A DNA stretch of 51,808 bases from Christensenellaceae bacterium (GCA_031262595.1 JAISHI010000020.1:1-51808), one strand, 5' to 3'. Positions 8,459 to 16,780 are shown, numbered from the stretch's first letter. A program made the numbers and translations. Notes: generated from the sequence alone by a model not told the origin.

Positions 8459-9295
8459 CTAAATCTTTTCAGTTTGCAAATTATTTTTTCGCTTCTTTTT
8501 CGGCTTTATATTTATCGCGATTAAAACTATAAAGACGACTAGCATAATTATTGCCGTTAAGGCTCGAAATTGTGGCGGAACGCCGCGTTTTGTTGAGGAA
8601 TAGACGATTGTACTTATCGTTTGAACCGAGCCGAAGTTGTTGTTATATTGGGTTATAACGAAGTCGTCGAGCGATAGCGTAAAGCCTAAGAGGAACGCGG
8701 TGAGCATTGCGGGAATTATTTGCGGCAAGATTACGTGGGTAAATGCGTAGAAGGGTTTTGCGCCTAAATCCGTCGCCGCGTCATAGAGGTTCTCGTCGAG
8801 TTGGCGCATTCGCGGCATAATCGTTAGGATTATAAACGGCAACGAGATTAGAACATGCGCGATTATAAGCGTTATATACCCGATTTCAACCGCTGATTTT
8901 ATCGAGAAGACCCCAAGCGCAACGAACGAGAGCATCAACGCGAAGGAAGTCACTATATCCGCGTTTATAACGGGAATTTGGTTCATGTTCATGAGGAGGT
9001 TGCGCGATTTTTGTTTCATCGCTTGGATTCCAGTGCAAGCCAACGTTCCTATTATTGTTGCGATAAGCGACGAGATTATTGCGATTAAAACCGTGTTGCC
9101 GACCGCTGTCATTATGGCTTCGTTCGCAAAAAGCGATTTATAAAGCCCGAAGCCGAATTTAAAATCCTTAAACGCGTCGAAAGTTATTGTTCTGCCTGCC
9201 TCGCTAAACGAAAAGACAACCAGAACCATTATGGGCAAGTATAATAGGAGCAAAACGAAGAAGATAAAGAGCCTAGAGAAGATTTTTTTAACCAT
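8459..9295 (-). CDS. potC: Spermidine/putrescine ABC transporter permease PotC
   Basis: Inner-membrane permease subunit, 278 aa, with six predicted membrane helices starting at residues 8-30. The permease EAA loop is visible as AATDLGAKPFYAFTHVILPQ, which contacts the ATPase PotA. DDFVITQYNNN is characteristic of PotC. It follows PotB after 1 bp, so the two are tightly coupled. Confidence 0.93.
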   Translation of the reverse strand: MVKKIFSRLFIFFVLLLLYLPIMVLVVFSFSEAGRTITFDAFKDFKFGFGLYKSLFANEAIMTAVGNTVLIAIISSLIATIIGTLACTGIQAMKQKSRNLLMNMNQIPVINADIVTSFALMLSFVALGVFSIKSAVEIGYITLIIAHVLISLPFIILTIMPRMRQLDENLYDAATDLGAKPFYAFTHVILPQIIPAMLTAFLLGFTLSLDDFVITQYNNNFGSVQTISTIVYSSTKRGVPPQFRALTAIIMLVVFIVLIAINIKPKKKRKNNLQTEKI

Positions 9296-9296
9296 T

Positions 9297-10094
9297 TTAC
9301 CAAAGCCCTCCTCGTTGGTTTCCTATCTTACTCAAACGGTTTGTTGCCATAACTGACATCGCGACGACGAGTAACAAAATTATCGCGATAACCGAACCGC
9401 GCCCGTATTTGCCAAAACTCGCGTTAAAAACGTCGTTGAGTTGTTGCCCAATCATATAGGTTTTCGAACTACCGAGATATTCGCTTAAATAGTAAGTTGA
9501 AACCGCAGGCGTAAAGACCATTAAAAATCCGCTGATAACGCCGGGTATTGAGAGGGGAAGCGTTACGGAAGCGAAAGTTTGCGATGGGCTCGCGCCAAGG
9601 TCGGCGGAAGCCTCGCGATATTTCGAACTAACGTTTTTAAGGACGGTATAAATCGGCATAATCATAAACGGCAAGAAATCGAGGACAAGCCCGATGATGA
9701 GCGTTCCCATGCCGGTTTGAAGGTTAGAGCCGAGAACCGCGTAAAGGAGTTGTTTCGTCGCGAACGCGCGCAAGAGCCCGTTGACCCACATCGGCGCGAT
9801 AAGTAGCATTAAGATTATTGGCGCGGATTTTGCTTTCGATTGCGCTAGGATATAAGCGACAGGATAACCCAGCGCGATACAAATAACAGCCGTTATAAGC
9901 GCGATTATTATCGAGTTTAATAGGATTTGCAGCGAGCCGTCGGTGAAAAAGTTTTTAACATATTCAAACGAAAAGCCGTCGCCCGAGAAAAACGCGAAAT
10001 AAAATAATAAAAGCAGCGGGAACAAAACGAACATTATTAAAAAAACAACAAACGGAATCGCAAAAAAGATTCGCGCGCGGTTATTCGTCTTCAT
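9297..10094 (-). CDS. potB: Spermidine/putrescine ABC transporter permease PotB
   Basis: Permease partner of PotC, 265 aa, with six membrane helices. The EAA loop [20 protein letters not shown] and the PotB-like segment [20 protein letters not shown] are visible. It overlaps the end of potA by 14 bp, indicating translational coupling. Confidence 0.93.
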   Translation of the reverse strand: MKTNNRARIFFAIPFVVFLIMFVLFPLLLLFYFAFFSGDGFSFEYVKNFFTDGSLQILLNSIIIALITAVICIALGYPVAYILAQSKAKSAPIILMLLIAPMWVNGLLRAFATKQLLYAVLGSNLQTGMGTLIIGLVLDFLPFMIMPIYTVLKNVSSKYREASADLGASPSQTFASVTLPLSIPGVISGFLMVFTPAVSTYYLSEYLGSSKTYMIGQQLNDVFNASFGKYGRGSVIAIILLLVVAMSVMATNRLSKIGNQRGGLW

Positions 10095-11604
10095 CGGCGT
10101 CGTCCTCTTTTTGCGGAACAGGGGATAGCGTTATATTTTCGGGTTTAATTAGGATGCCGACGCGGTCGTTGTCGTCCCATTCGTCGGGCGTATCGACAAC
10201 AAGGGCGGTATCGTTATCCATCCAAACTTTAACTTGATAATAAGTCCCCTTATAAATCGACGAGGCGATATTTCCGCCGACGATTCCGTTTTCCTCGTCG
10301 TCGGTAAGTTCAACCGCGCTGAATTCGATTTTCGCGATAACCTCGTCGCCGTTTTCAAACCCGTTAAGGTTCGCGACAGTAAATTCCTTTCCGCCGATTA
10401 AAACGGAGTCCCCCGAAACGCTTGTCCGATATTCGTTTATAAGGCTTTCGCGCTCCATGATATGGATGCCGTTGGGTTCGATTTTTAAACCGATTTTCGC
10501 GCCGCTTTCGTAATCTTTATAACTCTTAACATAAAACTCATAGTTATTCGCGATAACGGTTAGGTCGTAATATGTTCCTTTAAAGACTGACGAGATAACT
10601 TCGCCCGAAAGTTGCGCGCCCGTATCCGTTATTTCAATATCCTCGGGGCGAATAACGACGTCAACTGGCTCGTTTTTATCGAAACCCTTATCAACACAAA
10701 CAAACTCGCGGTCGAGAAACTTAACGCGTAAATCTGCGAGCATTTTCCCGGGGATAATGTTGCTCTCGCCAACGAAATCCGCAACATACGCGTTTACGGG
10801 CTCGTCATAAATTTGTTTAGGGGAGCCGACTTGTTGGACGACGCCGTCGCGCATAACGACGATAACGTCGCTCATGGTAAGCGCCTCTTCTTGGTCGTGG
10901 GTTACATAAATAAAGGTTATGCCGAGTTCGCGGTGCATTCGACGAAGTTCGGCTTGCATCTCTTTTCGCATTTTAAGGTCGAGCGCGCCGAGCGGTTCGT
11001 CAAGCAAGAGAACTCGCGGCTCGTTAACAAGCGCTCGGGCGATTGCGATGCGTTGTTGTTGCCCGCCCGAAAGGCTTTCGACGTCGCGGTGTCCATAATC
11101 CGCAAGATTAACTAATTTAAGCGCGTCGTTAACTTTTTGTTTAATCTCGGCGTTTGTTAAAAGGCGCGTTTCCATATTTTTATATTTCTTTGTTGCGCGT
11201 TCGGCGTCGGTTGTCGGTATTCTTTTTAACTTTAAGCCGAAAGCGATATTGTTAAAAACGTTAAGATGAGGAAAAAGTGCGTATTTTTGGAAAACAGTAT
11301 TTATATTGCGTTTATAAGGTGGAACGGCGGTTATGTCCTTGCCCTCGATGAGGATTGTTCCCGAAGTCGGCGTTTCGAAACCCGCGATCATGCGAAGTAT
11401 CGTCGTTTTCCCGCAACCCGAAGGCCCTAAGAGAGTCACGAAATCGCCTTTTCGAATTGATAAATTAACGTTATCAACAACAGTTTCCTTATCGAAAACC
11501 TTAACTAGATTTTTAAGTTCAATAATTTTTTCTAAGCCTTTTTTGCTATTCGAATTTGCGCCGCGAATTTGCGTAATTGTTGCTTCTTTCATAAGTTGCC
11601 CCAT
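10081..11604 (-). CDS. potA: Spermidine/putrescine ABC transporter ATP-binding protein PotA, extended form
   Basis: ATPase that powers the Pot importer. Walker [10 protein letters not shown], signature [15 protein letters not shown], and Walker [12 protein letters not shown] are intact. At 507 aa it is much longer than ordinary PotA (about 370): there is an insertion of about 25 residues after LKLKRIPTT in the helical region, and the C-terminus has two TOBE-like repeats ([15 protein letters not shown] and [15 protein letters not shown]). The start is uncertain: ATG at 11604 lies 15 nt from an AGGAG, and a second ATG at 11592 lies 6 nt after GGGG. A 15-codon upstream ORF stops 4 bp before 11604. 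First gene of the operon, behind an unusual leader. Confidence 0.9.
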   Translation of the reverse strand: MGQLMKEATITQIRGANSNSKKGLEKIIELKNLVKVFDKETVVDNVNLSIRKGDFVTLLGPSGCGKTTILRMIAGFETPTSGTILIEGKDITAVPPYKRNINTVFQKYALFPHLNVFNNIAFGLKLKRIPTTDAERATKKYKNMETRLLTNAEIKQKVNDALKLVNLADYGHRDVESLSGGQQQRIAIARALVNEPRVLLLDEPLGALDLKMRKEMQAELRRMHRELGITFIYVTHDQEEALTMSDVIVVMRDGVVQQVGSPKQIYDEPVNAYVADFVGESNIIPGKMLADLRVKFLDREFVCVDKGFDKNEPVDVVIRPEDIEITDTGAQLSGEVISSVFKGTYYDLTVIANNYEFYVKSYKDYESGAKIGLKIEPNGIHIMERESLINEYRTSVSGDSVLIGGKEFTVANLNGFENGDEVIAKIEFSAVELTDDEENGIVGGNIASSIYKGTYYQVKVWMDNDTALVVDTPDEWDDNDRVGILIKPENITLSPVPQKEDDADEDE

Positions 11605-11767
11605 GGAACTATTGATTAACTCCTGAATAATTTTGTACGGTGCCTTTTTTGTCCATTTCCGCGTCTTTTTCGGTTATTTAGCGTGGCTAAACCGCCCTCA
11701 AAATCCGCAAAAATGACCTAAAAAATTCACTCGCCCAAAATCATCATTAGTTAATCAATAGTTCCCG
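11603..11767. repeat. 17-bp inverted repeat in the potA leader
   Basis: Arms GGAACTATTGATTAACT at about 605-621 of the 11.6-kb line and its complement at about 749-765, perfect over 17 bp and about 127 bp apart; the promoter-distal arm abuts the potA start codon. Confidence 0.8.
11609..11656 (-). CDS. Possible 15-codon upstream ORF before potA
   Basis: Reads [15 protein letters not shown] then TAG; the stop is 4 bp before the potA ATG, so ribosomes could re-initiate on potA, which lacks a well-spaced Shine-Dalgarno. The uORF itself has only a weak upstream purine stretch. Its last codons are the distal arm of the 17-bp inverted repeat. Speculative. Confidence 0.3.
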   Translation of the reverse strand: MDKKGTVQNYSGVNQ

Positions 11768-11875
11768 CCTTTTTACAAAAACTTAAATAACCTTGGATTG
11801 TTCCGTCGATTGTGCCTTTTCCAAATAAATGGATTGTTCCTTTTGTTGTTCCTTCCCCTGTTTTTTTAGTGCGTA

Positions 11876-11904
11876 ATGTTAAAACTTTTCGGCGGGTTTG
11901 TCAA
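11876..11904 (-). promoter_or_regulatory. potABCD promoter
   Basis: TTGACA-17 bp-TAACAT on the reverse strand, directly after the terminator of the Nudix operon. It sets transcription start at about 11869. Confidence 0.75.
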
Positions 11905-11914
11905 TATTTTTTTG

Positions 11915-11940
11915 AAAAAAGGGGCTAACGAAAACGCCCC
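11915..11940 (-). terminator. Terminator of the radical-SAM/Nudix operon
   Basis: Reverse-strand hairpin GGGGC-10 nt-GCCCC followed by six Ts, 4 bp after the Nudix stop. Confidence 0.75.
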
Positions 11941-11943
11941 GCT

Positions 11944-12351
11944 TTATTGTTTATTAAAGAACGATAAAATCTTACGATATGTTTCCTCGTAAGATAAGTT
12001 AGTTGGCAGTTTATCAAATATTTTTACTTCTTCCATTTCGCTATTAGGTGGCAAACTGTCTATTAAATCTATTTCCGCGAAGAAAGCCTCGCCATACTTT
12101 GTAAATTTATCGGTTGTATGAACAAAATAACATATATGTCTTATTGTTTTTACTGTCGCGCCTATTTCCTCGTAAAGTTCTCTAATCGCCGCTTGTGTGG
12201 CGGTTTCGCCAGTCTCTATATGCCCGCCACTAAATTCCCAAGTATCGCGAAATTTCTTTCGACACATAAGCCACTGATTTTTATATTTTGAAATAATTAT
12301 TGCAACATCTAATTTTTTAGGACAATTCCTTAATATTTCGATTTTGTTCAT
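11944..12351 (-). CDS. Nudix hydrolase, stand-alone paralogue
   Basis: A 135-aa Nudix-fold protein that would hydrolyse a nucleoside diphosphate linked to another group. The Nudix box is intact around residues 42-65 (GGHIETGETATQAAIRELYE followed by EIGA), with the Mg-binding REL-x-EE. Its C-terminal half (CYFVH ... EEVKIFDKLPTNLSYEE) is clearly paralogous to the N-terminal domain of the gene just upstream (CYYSH ... AEIKLFDKMPANISYPK). Its ATG directly follows the upstream stop, so it is co-translated. Substrate unknown. Confidence 0.85.
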   Translation of the reverse strand: MNKIEILRNCPKKLDVAIIISKYKNQWLMCRKKFRDTWEFSGGHIETGETATQAAIRELYEEIGATVKTIRHICYFVHTTDKFTKYGEAFFAEIDLIDSLPPNSEMEEVKIFDKLPTNLSYEETYRKILSFFNKQ

Positions 12352-14328
12352 TTATAACCCCAGCACTTGTTCATTATCTTGCGAGAGTTGTGCATATTTT
12401 GTTCGAAACATTGCCGCCGCTTCCGAATTCATAGGGTTAAGCCTATGCAACAACCGTTCATGTTGATCGGGATTTATATATGAACGATTTTTTGTGTTTT
12501 GCAATTGACGGTTATAATAATCCGTTGCTCGGGACGCTTGAGCGGCACTAACTTCATAATGACCTAACTCTACCAATTCAAAAGTATCGTCCCATACTCC
12601 CTGCTCAAAAGGATATTCCGCCAGTTGATTAAATATCGTATAATCTGATTGTTCGTATAATTGAGCGTTAACCTCTTTGCTTTGTGTTATGGCGTGTCGC
12701 AACTCAGGCGTTAGATTTTCTAAATCTTCGAGCTGTATCTGACCTTCGCCTATATAATTTTGTATAGTTCTTATGCCATAATATAGGGCAGTTTTATTCT
12801 CTTCTAATAAACATGCGCCCGAATAATCGCGTACGTTAATTAAAACGGCTCTATCTGCGGCTTTTGGATTTATTTCTTTTACAATATTGCATCGGACATC
12901 AAAGTCTTTATCAAGGAACGAATAACTAAAAATATCATTATATAGTTTGTTTTGTATCTCCGTAGGTGAATCAATATATAAGTTAGGAATATTATCGCGT
13001 TGGTAATTTCCCCATGTCGTAATGTCCCCATTATGAGAAATCAAGTAATCTAAACCTACGCTTCCATCGGGGTGTTCTACTTTCGAGAAATTACCGTGCT
13101 GGCTGTTTCGGAGGTCTTCATTAAATACATTCCGTGCCTTAACTAATATTGGGTTATTGGGGTCTTGTATATTTTGTTTTTGATTGGAATAAAAGAGTTT
13201 GGCTTCTTCAACTTGGATTTGCAAGCCGTTTTCGGTTTGTAGCATATAACAATTTTTGTTTTTATGTATGTCTTTTGGGTCTTCTTTATATCCAACATGA
13301 CGCGCGTTTATTTTATTCATAATTTCTTGAACTGATTTATCATTCTGTAATGTGTGAATTTGCAATCTAAAATTTGGGGCATTATTAAACTGACCCTCAA
13401 AAGCCCTGATAATATTTTCAATACAACGCGCCCCAATTCTATCGACATGAAACTCATCTAGGCTAACCCTTAATACCAAATCTAAATTATCCCCGCGTTT
13501 TTGTTTCGCCGCATATATTTTTTGAAGCATCTTTGCACATTTCTCATTATTAGTCGCCCAATACCCACTTGTGACCAAAACAATTTTATCTGTTTTAGCT
13601 TGCTCAACGGTGCGGATTATGAAGTCGGGTTTTTCGAATGGTTCACCCCCGCCAGAAACCATTAAGTATCCATTATTGGAAGTATTTACAAAGTTAAGAA
13701 ACTTTTGAAACCCCTCTTCTGACAGCTCTGTTGCCTCTGAAAATTCTGCTGATTTATTGGCTGTTGAACCATAAAAACATGATCGGCATCCAGCTCGGCA
13801 TATTTTCGTAAAAAAAACAGCGATAGTGGATTTGCCCGTATACTTTTTTTGATTAGGCATAATAAAACGTTTTTGCAACTCTCGCAAGTATGATGTTGGG
13901 TTTTTATAGACATTTACTTCGCCCCGCTCTTTTATAAACTGCTCAACTATGGGCATTAGCTCGGCATATTTTTTCGGATATGAAATATTGGCAGGCATCT
14001 TATCAAATAATTTAATTTCGGCTATTTCGCTATCAGGCAAGTCCACTAACTCTTCTATATCCGCGGCGAACACGCCCGCTGTTTGATTTTCAGCATCGTG
14101 CGAATAATAACAAACAGGTTTTAAATTAAATTTCGTTGCGCCAGTCTCCTCATGTAATTCCCTCGTTGCGCAGTCATATATATTTTCGTTGGGCTCTAAA
14201 CGTCCGCCGGGAACTTCCCAAGTCTGTTTTGTTTCTTGACGAACTAATACCCATTTACCTTTGTAGCGTGCGAATAATATTGAGGCAGTAATTCTATCGC
14301 TATCAAGTATGTCTGTAGTTATTTTCAT
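12352..14328 (-). CDS. Nudix domain fused to a radical SAM enzyme
   Basis: A 658-aa protein. Residues about 5-135 form a Nudix domain with the box GGRLEPNENIYDCATRELHE then ETGA. Residues about 165-400 are a radical SAM domain: CRAGCRSC (C177, C181, C184, a CX3CX2C cluster site) and a GGGEPFEKPDF motif after it, followed by VLVTSGYW. The last 250 residues have no recognised domain but include scattered Cys (DVRCNIVKEI, GACLLEE). The start ATG at 14328 fits a leaderless promoter. It forms an operon with a second Nudix protein. Codon use is more AT-rich than the neighbours, suggesting acquisition. The reaction is unknown; the radical SAM part may act on a nucleotide-linked substrate. Confidence 0.8.
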   Translation of the reverse strand: MKITTDILDSDRITASILFARYKGKWVLVRQETKQTWEVPGGRLEPNENIYDCATRELHEETGATKFNLKPVCYYSHDAENQTAGVFAADIEELVDLPDSEIAEIKLFDKMPANISYPKKYAELMPIVEQFIKERGEVNVYKNPTSYLRELQKRFIMPNQKKYTGKSTIAVFFTKICRAGCRSCFYGSTANKSAEFSEATELSEEGFQKFLNFVNTSNNGYLMVSGGGEPFEKPDFIIRTVEQAKTDKIVLVTSGYWATNNEKCAKMLQKIYAAKQKRGDNLDLVLRVSLDEFHVDRIGARCIENIIRAFEGQFNNAPNFRLQIHTLQNDKSVQEIMNKINARHVGYKEDPKDIHKNKNCYMLQTENGLQIQVEEAKLFYSNQKQNIQDPNNPILVKARNVFNEDLRNSQHGNFSKVEHPDGSVGLDYLISHNGDITTWGNYQRDNIPNLYIDSPTEIQNKLYNDIFSYSFLDKDFDVRCNIVKEINPKAADRAVLINVRDYSGACLLEENKTALYYGIRTIQNYIGEGQIQLEDLENLTPELRHAITQSKEVNAQLYEQSDYTIFNQLAEYPFEQGVWDDTFELVELGHYEVSAAQASRATDYYNRQLQNTKNRSYINPDQHERLLHRLNPMNSEAAAMFRTKYAQLSQDNEQVLGL

Positions 14329-14334
14329 ATTAAA

Positions 14335-14363
14335 ACAATACCATATTTAGGGTGCAGTTGCAA
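14335..14363 (-). promoter_or_regulatory. Promoter of the Nudix-radical SAM operon (leaderless)
   Basis: TTGCAA-17 bp-TATTGT on the reverse strand; the -10 ends 6 nt before ATG at 14328. Confidence 0.6.
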
Positions 14364-14469
14364 CGCGAACATTATTTCAAAACAAATATGGCGTGCGGCA
14401 CAAAAATTTAACCCCAAACATAAACTAAAATATTACATAAATAAAAACATAAAAAGGAGTTTTATAAAA

Positions 14470-15429
14470 ATGGCAACAATAGTTTTAGACGCTGGGCACG
14501 GCGGCTATGATTACGGCGCGGTTAACGGCACGCGACAAGAGAAGGACGACAATTTAAGGATGACGCTTGCGGTTGGCGAGATTTTAAAAGCCAACGGGCA
14601 AAACGTCGTTTATACGCGCAGCGACGATACATACGTTAGCCTTGCGGACAGGGCGCGGATAAGCAACGCGGCGAAGCCGAGCCTTTTCGTTTCGTTCCAT
14701 CGCAACGCGGCGACGAACGAGTCGGCGAACGGTTGGGAAAGTTATATCTCGCCGAGCGCAAGTTCGAAGAGTAAGCAAATGGCGGAAGTTATATATGACG
14801 CTGTCGCGCGCTCAGGCGTTTTCGCGTCGAACCGCGGGCTTAAAACGGCGAACTATTATGTTCTTTCGAGAACAAGCGCGCCGGCGACGCTCCTTGAACT
14901 CGGGTTTATAACAAACGACGCAGATAATGTGCGTTTTGACGAGAATTTCGATACTCTCGCGCAAACAATCGCTAACTCGATTATGACGGCTGTCGGCGCA
15001 ACGCCCGGCCCAAGCCCAACGCCAACGCCACCTAGCGGAAACGCACGCATCCGCGAAGTTCAAAGCGTTTTAAACAGCGAATACGGGCAAAACTTAACCG
15101 TTGACGGGCTTTATGGCCCAGCAACATATAAAGCGATGATTCGCGCGCTGCAAATCCAACTCAACGAGAACGGCGCGAATCCGCAACTAAACGTTGACGG
15201 GATTTGGGGCCCAAAAACGAAAGCCGCAGTTCCGCTTGTGCGCCTAGGAGATCGCGGGAATATGGTTTGGCTTATCCAAGCCGCGCTGATTTTAAAGGGC
15301 TATGATATTGCGGCGGACGGCGTTTTCGGCTCGGCAACGCGAAACGCGCTAATAAACTTCCAATCGCGTTCGGGAATTTCCGCTGACGGCATCGCAGGAC
15401 CAAACACTTTCGAAAAACTCTTCGCCTAA
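14470..15429 (+). CDS. N-acetylmuramoyl-L-alanine amidase with two PG-binding domains
   Basis: Zinc amidase (Amidase_3) cutting the bond between MurNAc and the stem peptide. The protein is 319 aa. Zinc ligands H10 (LDAGHGG), E24 and H77 (FVSFHRN) and catalytic E143 (LLELGFI) are all present in residues 1-175. After a Pro/Thr linker (about 176-192) come two PG_binding_1 domains (about 193-250 and 252-318; VDGLYGPAT and ADGVFGSAT). No signal peptide was seen, so it may act in the mother cell, be released by lysis or use another export route. The ribosome site aaaaaggagttttataaaa fixes the start. Its 3' end is part of a direct repeat flanking the ToxIN locus. Confidence 0.92.
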   Translation: MATIVLDAGHGGYDYGAVNGTRQEKDDNLRMTLAVGEILKANGQNVVYTRSDDTYVSLADRARISNAAKPSLFVSFHRNAATNESANGWESYISPSASSKSKQMAEVIYDAVARSGVFASNRGLKTANYYVLSRTSAPATLLELGFITNDADNVRFDENFDTLAQTIANSIMTAVGATPGPSPTPTPPSGNARIREVQSVLNSEYGQNLTVDGLYGPATYKAMIRALQIQLNENGANPQLNVDGIWGPKTKAAVPLVRLGDRGNMVWLIQAALILKGYDIAADGVFGSATRNALINFQSRSGISADGIAGPNTFEKLFA

Positions 15430-15455
15430 GTGGCGGATAACAAAAAGCGGGGCGG
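15415..15455 (+). repeat. Direct repeat, left copy (amidase tail plus terminator arm)
   Basis: About 41 bp beginning aaactcttcgcctaagtggc and ending in aaaaagcggggcggg. It covers the amidase's last codons (KLFA, stop) and the first terminator arm. A second copy with two mismatches lies at 16294-16334, just after toxN. Confidence 0.9.
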
Positions 15456-15479
15456 GGCTCATGGCAACCTCGCTTTTTT
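15442..15479 (+). terminator. Amidase terminator
   Basis: AAAAAGCGGGG pairs with CCTCGCTTTTTT (one G-U pair); the second arm ends in six Ts. Confidence 0.7.
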
Positions 15480-15546
15480 GTTGGGACTAATGTGTAAATA
15501 TCCCGTCGTTTTGTATATAATATAGTAGTATCATTCAATATACCGC

Positions 15547-15575
15547 TTGACAGTTGTGTATTGTTGTGATACTAT
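15547..15575 (+). promoter_or_regulatory. ToxI/ToxN promoter
   Basis: TTGACA-17 bp-TACTAT, a near-consensus sigma-A promoter about 60 bp before the first antitoxin repeat. Confidence 0.8.
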
Positions 15576-15633
15576 CAAGGTAAGCAATAAATAGTCTGCT
15601 ATTCATTGCCCCTTTTAGGGGTTCGACCCCGTA

Positions 15634-15745
15634 AGCAGGAAACCCATCGCCTTAACGGATGGAATAAAAAGCAGGAAACCCTTAGCCATTAAAGTAAGGA
15701 CTTAAAAAGCGGGAATACCTTAGCCTTTAAGTAGGGACTTAAAAA
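15634..15745 (+). ncRNA. toxI: ToxI-type antitoxin RNA, three tandem repeats
   Basis: Three imperfect contiguous repeats of 36, 38 and about 38 nt start AGCAGGAAACCCATCGCC, AGCAGGAAACCCTTAGCC and AGCGGGAATACCTTAGCC, and each ends in an A-run. Each unit has paired segments (CATC/GGATG, CCTTA/TAAGG), as expected of pseudoknot-forming ToxI units that ToxN cuts and that bind and inhibit it. The repeats lie between a strong promoter and a terminator directly before the toxin gene, the standard type III layout. A GC-rich hairpin (CCCCTTTTAGGGG) precedes them. Confidence 0.85.
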
Positions 15746-15749
15746 AACG

Positions 15750-15779
15750 AAAGTAGGGGGCGACCTCTACTTTTGTTTT
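15750..15779 (+). terminator. Attenuating terminator between toxI and toxN
   Basis: AAAGTAGGG-GCGA-CCTCTACTTT hairpin then TGTTTT. In type III systems this terminator keeps antitoxin RNA in excess over toxin mRNA. Confidence 0.8.
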
Positions 15780-15793
15780 AAGGAGCGATACGA

Positions 15794-16294
15794 ATGGTAA
15801 AATTAGTAACGATTGACGAAAAATATATCAAATATCTATCTAAATTTGATAGCCGCGTTGCGGTGAACAAAAATCAAAAACGACCATATATCGGCGTGTT
15901 GTTTGAAGTTCGCGGGCATCCGTATTATGCGCCACTCTCAAGCCCAAAACCTAAACACACGACTATGCGCAACACAGAGGACTTCATGCGCATCGCTGGC
16001 GGCAAGTATGGTGCGATAAATTTTAACAACATGATTCCCGTGGTTCTTCCTGCGATACACGAGATTGATATTTCGGCGGCAACACCTATTGGTTATAAGA
16101 TGGTTTTAATACATCAAATAGAGTTTTTTAATGAGAAAGAAACCGAAATTATTAATAAGGCGACGAAATTATATAAAAACTATAAGAGTGGCAAAATCAG
16201 AAAGGAAGTAAAAGACCGTTGTTGCAACTTTTTCGTCCTAGAAAAGAAAATCGGCAAATACGACCCAAATTATTTACCTAAACCCAAAGTTTGA
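15794..16294 (+). CDS. toxN: Type III toxin, ToxN/AbiQ family endoribonuclease
   Basis: A 166-aa protein of the ToxN/AbiQ family, which cuts cellular and phage RNA and is held inactive by its RNA antitoxin; members act as abortive infection systems. Seen: VTIDEKYIKYLSKFDSRV at the N-terminus, YIGVLFEVRGHPYYAPLSSP, and KYGAINFNNMIPV, all conserved in ToxN. The Shine-Dalgarno aaggag is 8 nt before ATG. It follows three antitoxin repeats and a terminator. The stop overlaps the first base of the right-hand direct repeat, so the locus sits in a repeat-bounded insertion. The family call is firm; the exact subfamily (ToxIN, CptIN, TenpIN) is less so. Confidence 0.88.
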   Translation: MVKLVTIDEKYIKYLSKFDSRVAVNKNQKRPYIGVLFEVRGHPYYAPLSSPKPKHTTMRNTEDFMRIAGGKYGAINFNNMIPVVLPAIHEIDISAATPIGYKMVLIHQIEFFNEKETEIINKATKLYKNYKSGKIRKEVKDRCCNFFVLEKKIGKYDPNYLPKPKV

Positions 16295-16334
16295 AACTCT
16301 TCGCGTAAGTGGCGGATAACAAAAAGCGGGGTGG
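16294..16334 (+). repeat. Direct repeat, right copy
   Basis: Second copy of the 41-bp repeat (aaactcttcgcgtaagtggc to aaaaagcggggtggg), two mismatches to 15415-15455. It still encodes the last codons of an amidase tail out of context. Confidence 0.9.
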
Positions 16335-16373
16335 GCAGAGAGCAGCCCCGCTGTTTCTTTAAGAAACTTTTTT
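16325..16373 (+). terminator. Tandem terminators after toxN
   Basis: AGCGGGG/CCCCGCT hairpin, then GTTTCTT/AAGAAAC hairpin followed by six Ts. Confidence 0.75.
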
Positions 16374-16384
16374 CGGGTTAGATA

Positions 16385-16413
16385 TTGACTTTTTGGGGTT
16401 TTTATAGTAATGT
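16385..16413 (+). promoter_or_regulatory. Promoter of the 16449 gene
   Basis: TTGACT-17 bp-TAATGT, leaving a leader of about 30 nt with the ribosome site gaaagggaag. Confidence 0.65.
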
Positions 16414-16448
16414 ACTTACATCAAATATTGAAAGGGAAGTGCATTAAT

Positions 16449-16763
16449 ATGATTATAGATGGAACACTAATACAAAAGGAAATCGATGAGATTATTAAAG
16501 ATGCCCCGGATGCGGGTTTTTCTTGTAATGTGCATTGCTATACGGAAATGGTGGGTGGTCGCCCTGAACCTAGTAGTAAAAAAACACTATTGGGTATGAT
16601 TTGTTTAGGGCGCAGGGCTATTAAAGAACAAGAGGCAAAGATAGAAGGATGTCCAGATCGAGTAGACGATAAAATTTGTAGGCAGAATATTACTTTTATG
16701 AAACGAGCAAACGTTGAGGAGCGTGCAGCAAGCCGCTTGCGAGGGCAAATCGAAAGAACTTAA
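16449..16763 (+). CDS. Unknown small protein next to ToxIN
   Basis: A 104-aa soluble protein, not recognised. It begins MIIDGTLIQKEIDEIIKDAP and has four Cys (NVHCYTE, MICLG, EGCPDR, KICRQN) and a basic C-terminal helix (NVEERAASRLRGQIERT). The start at 16449 (not the upstream ATG at 16410) is set by the gaaagggaag ribosome site and the promoter at 16385. It is a single-gene unit ended by a 17-bp perfect hairpin. Codon use is unlike the core genes. It may be cargo of the same insertion as ToxIN, though it lies outside the direct repeats. Confidence 0.65.
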   Translation: MIIDGTLIQKEIDEIIKDAPDAGFSCNVHCYTEMVGGRPEPSSKKTLLGMICLGRRAIKEQEAKIEGCPDRVDDKICRQNITFMKRANVEERAASRLRGQIERT

Positions 16764-16780
16764 ATATAGTTAAAGTCTTT

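Larger units (their letters stand above)
11603..11869 (-). promoter_or_regulatory. Structured, repeat-rich 5' leader of potABCD
   Basis: About 265 nt between the predicted transcription start and potA. It holds three copies of GGAACAA and one GGCACAA in its first 75 nt, then GGAACTATTGATTAACT (reverse strand, 11767-11749 area), a hairpin CGGTTTAG/CTAAATAACCG, and the exact complement AGTTAATCAATAGTTCC ending directly at the potA ATG. A 17-bp long-range helix would hide the region between AGGAG and the start codon. I do not recognise a known riboswitch. One frame reads a GTI-rich peptide but lacks a start codon. Confidence 0.5.

Noticed and set aside
11765-11869. GTI-rich reading frame in the potA leader (KGTIHLFGKGTIDGTIQ)
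   Set aside because: No start codon in frame after the predicted transcription start and no ribosome site; more likely an effect of the RNA repeats, or a remnant.
15634-15745. Three repeats considered as a CRISPR array
   Set aside because: Repeats are contiguous with no spacers, imperfect, and followed by a terminator and ToxN; this is a ToxI antitoxin.
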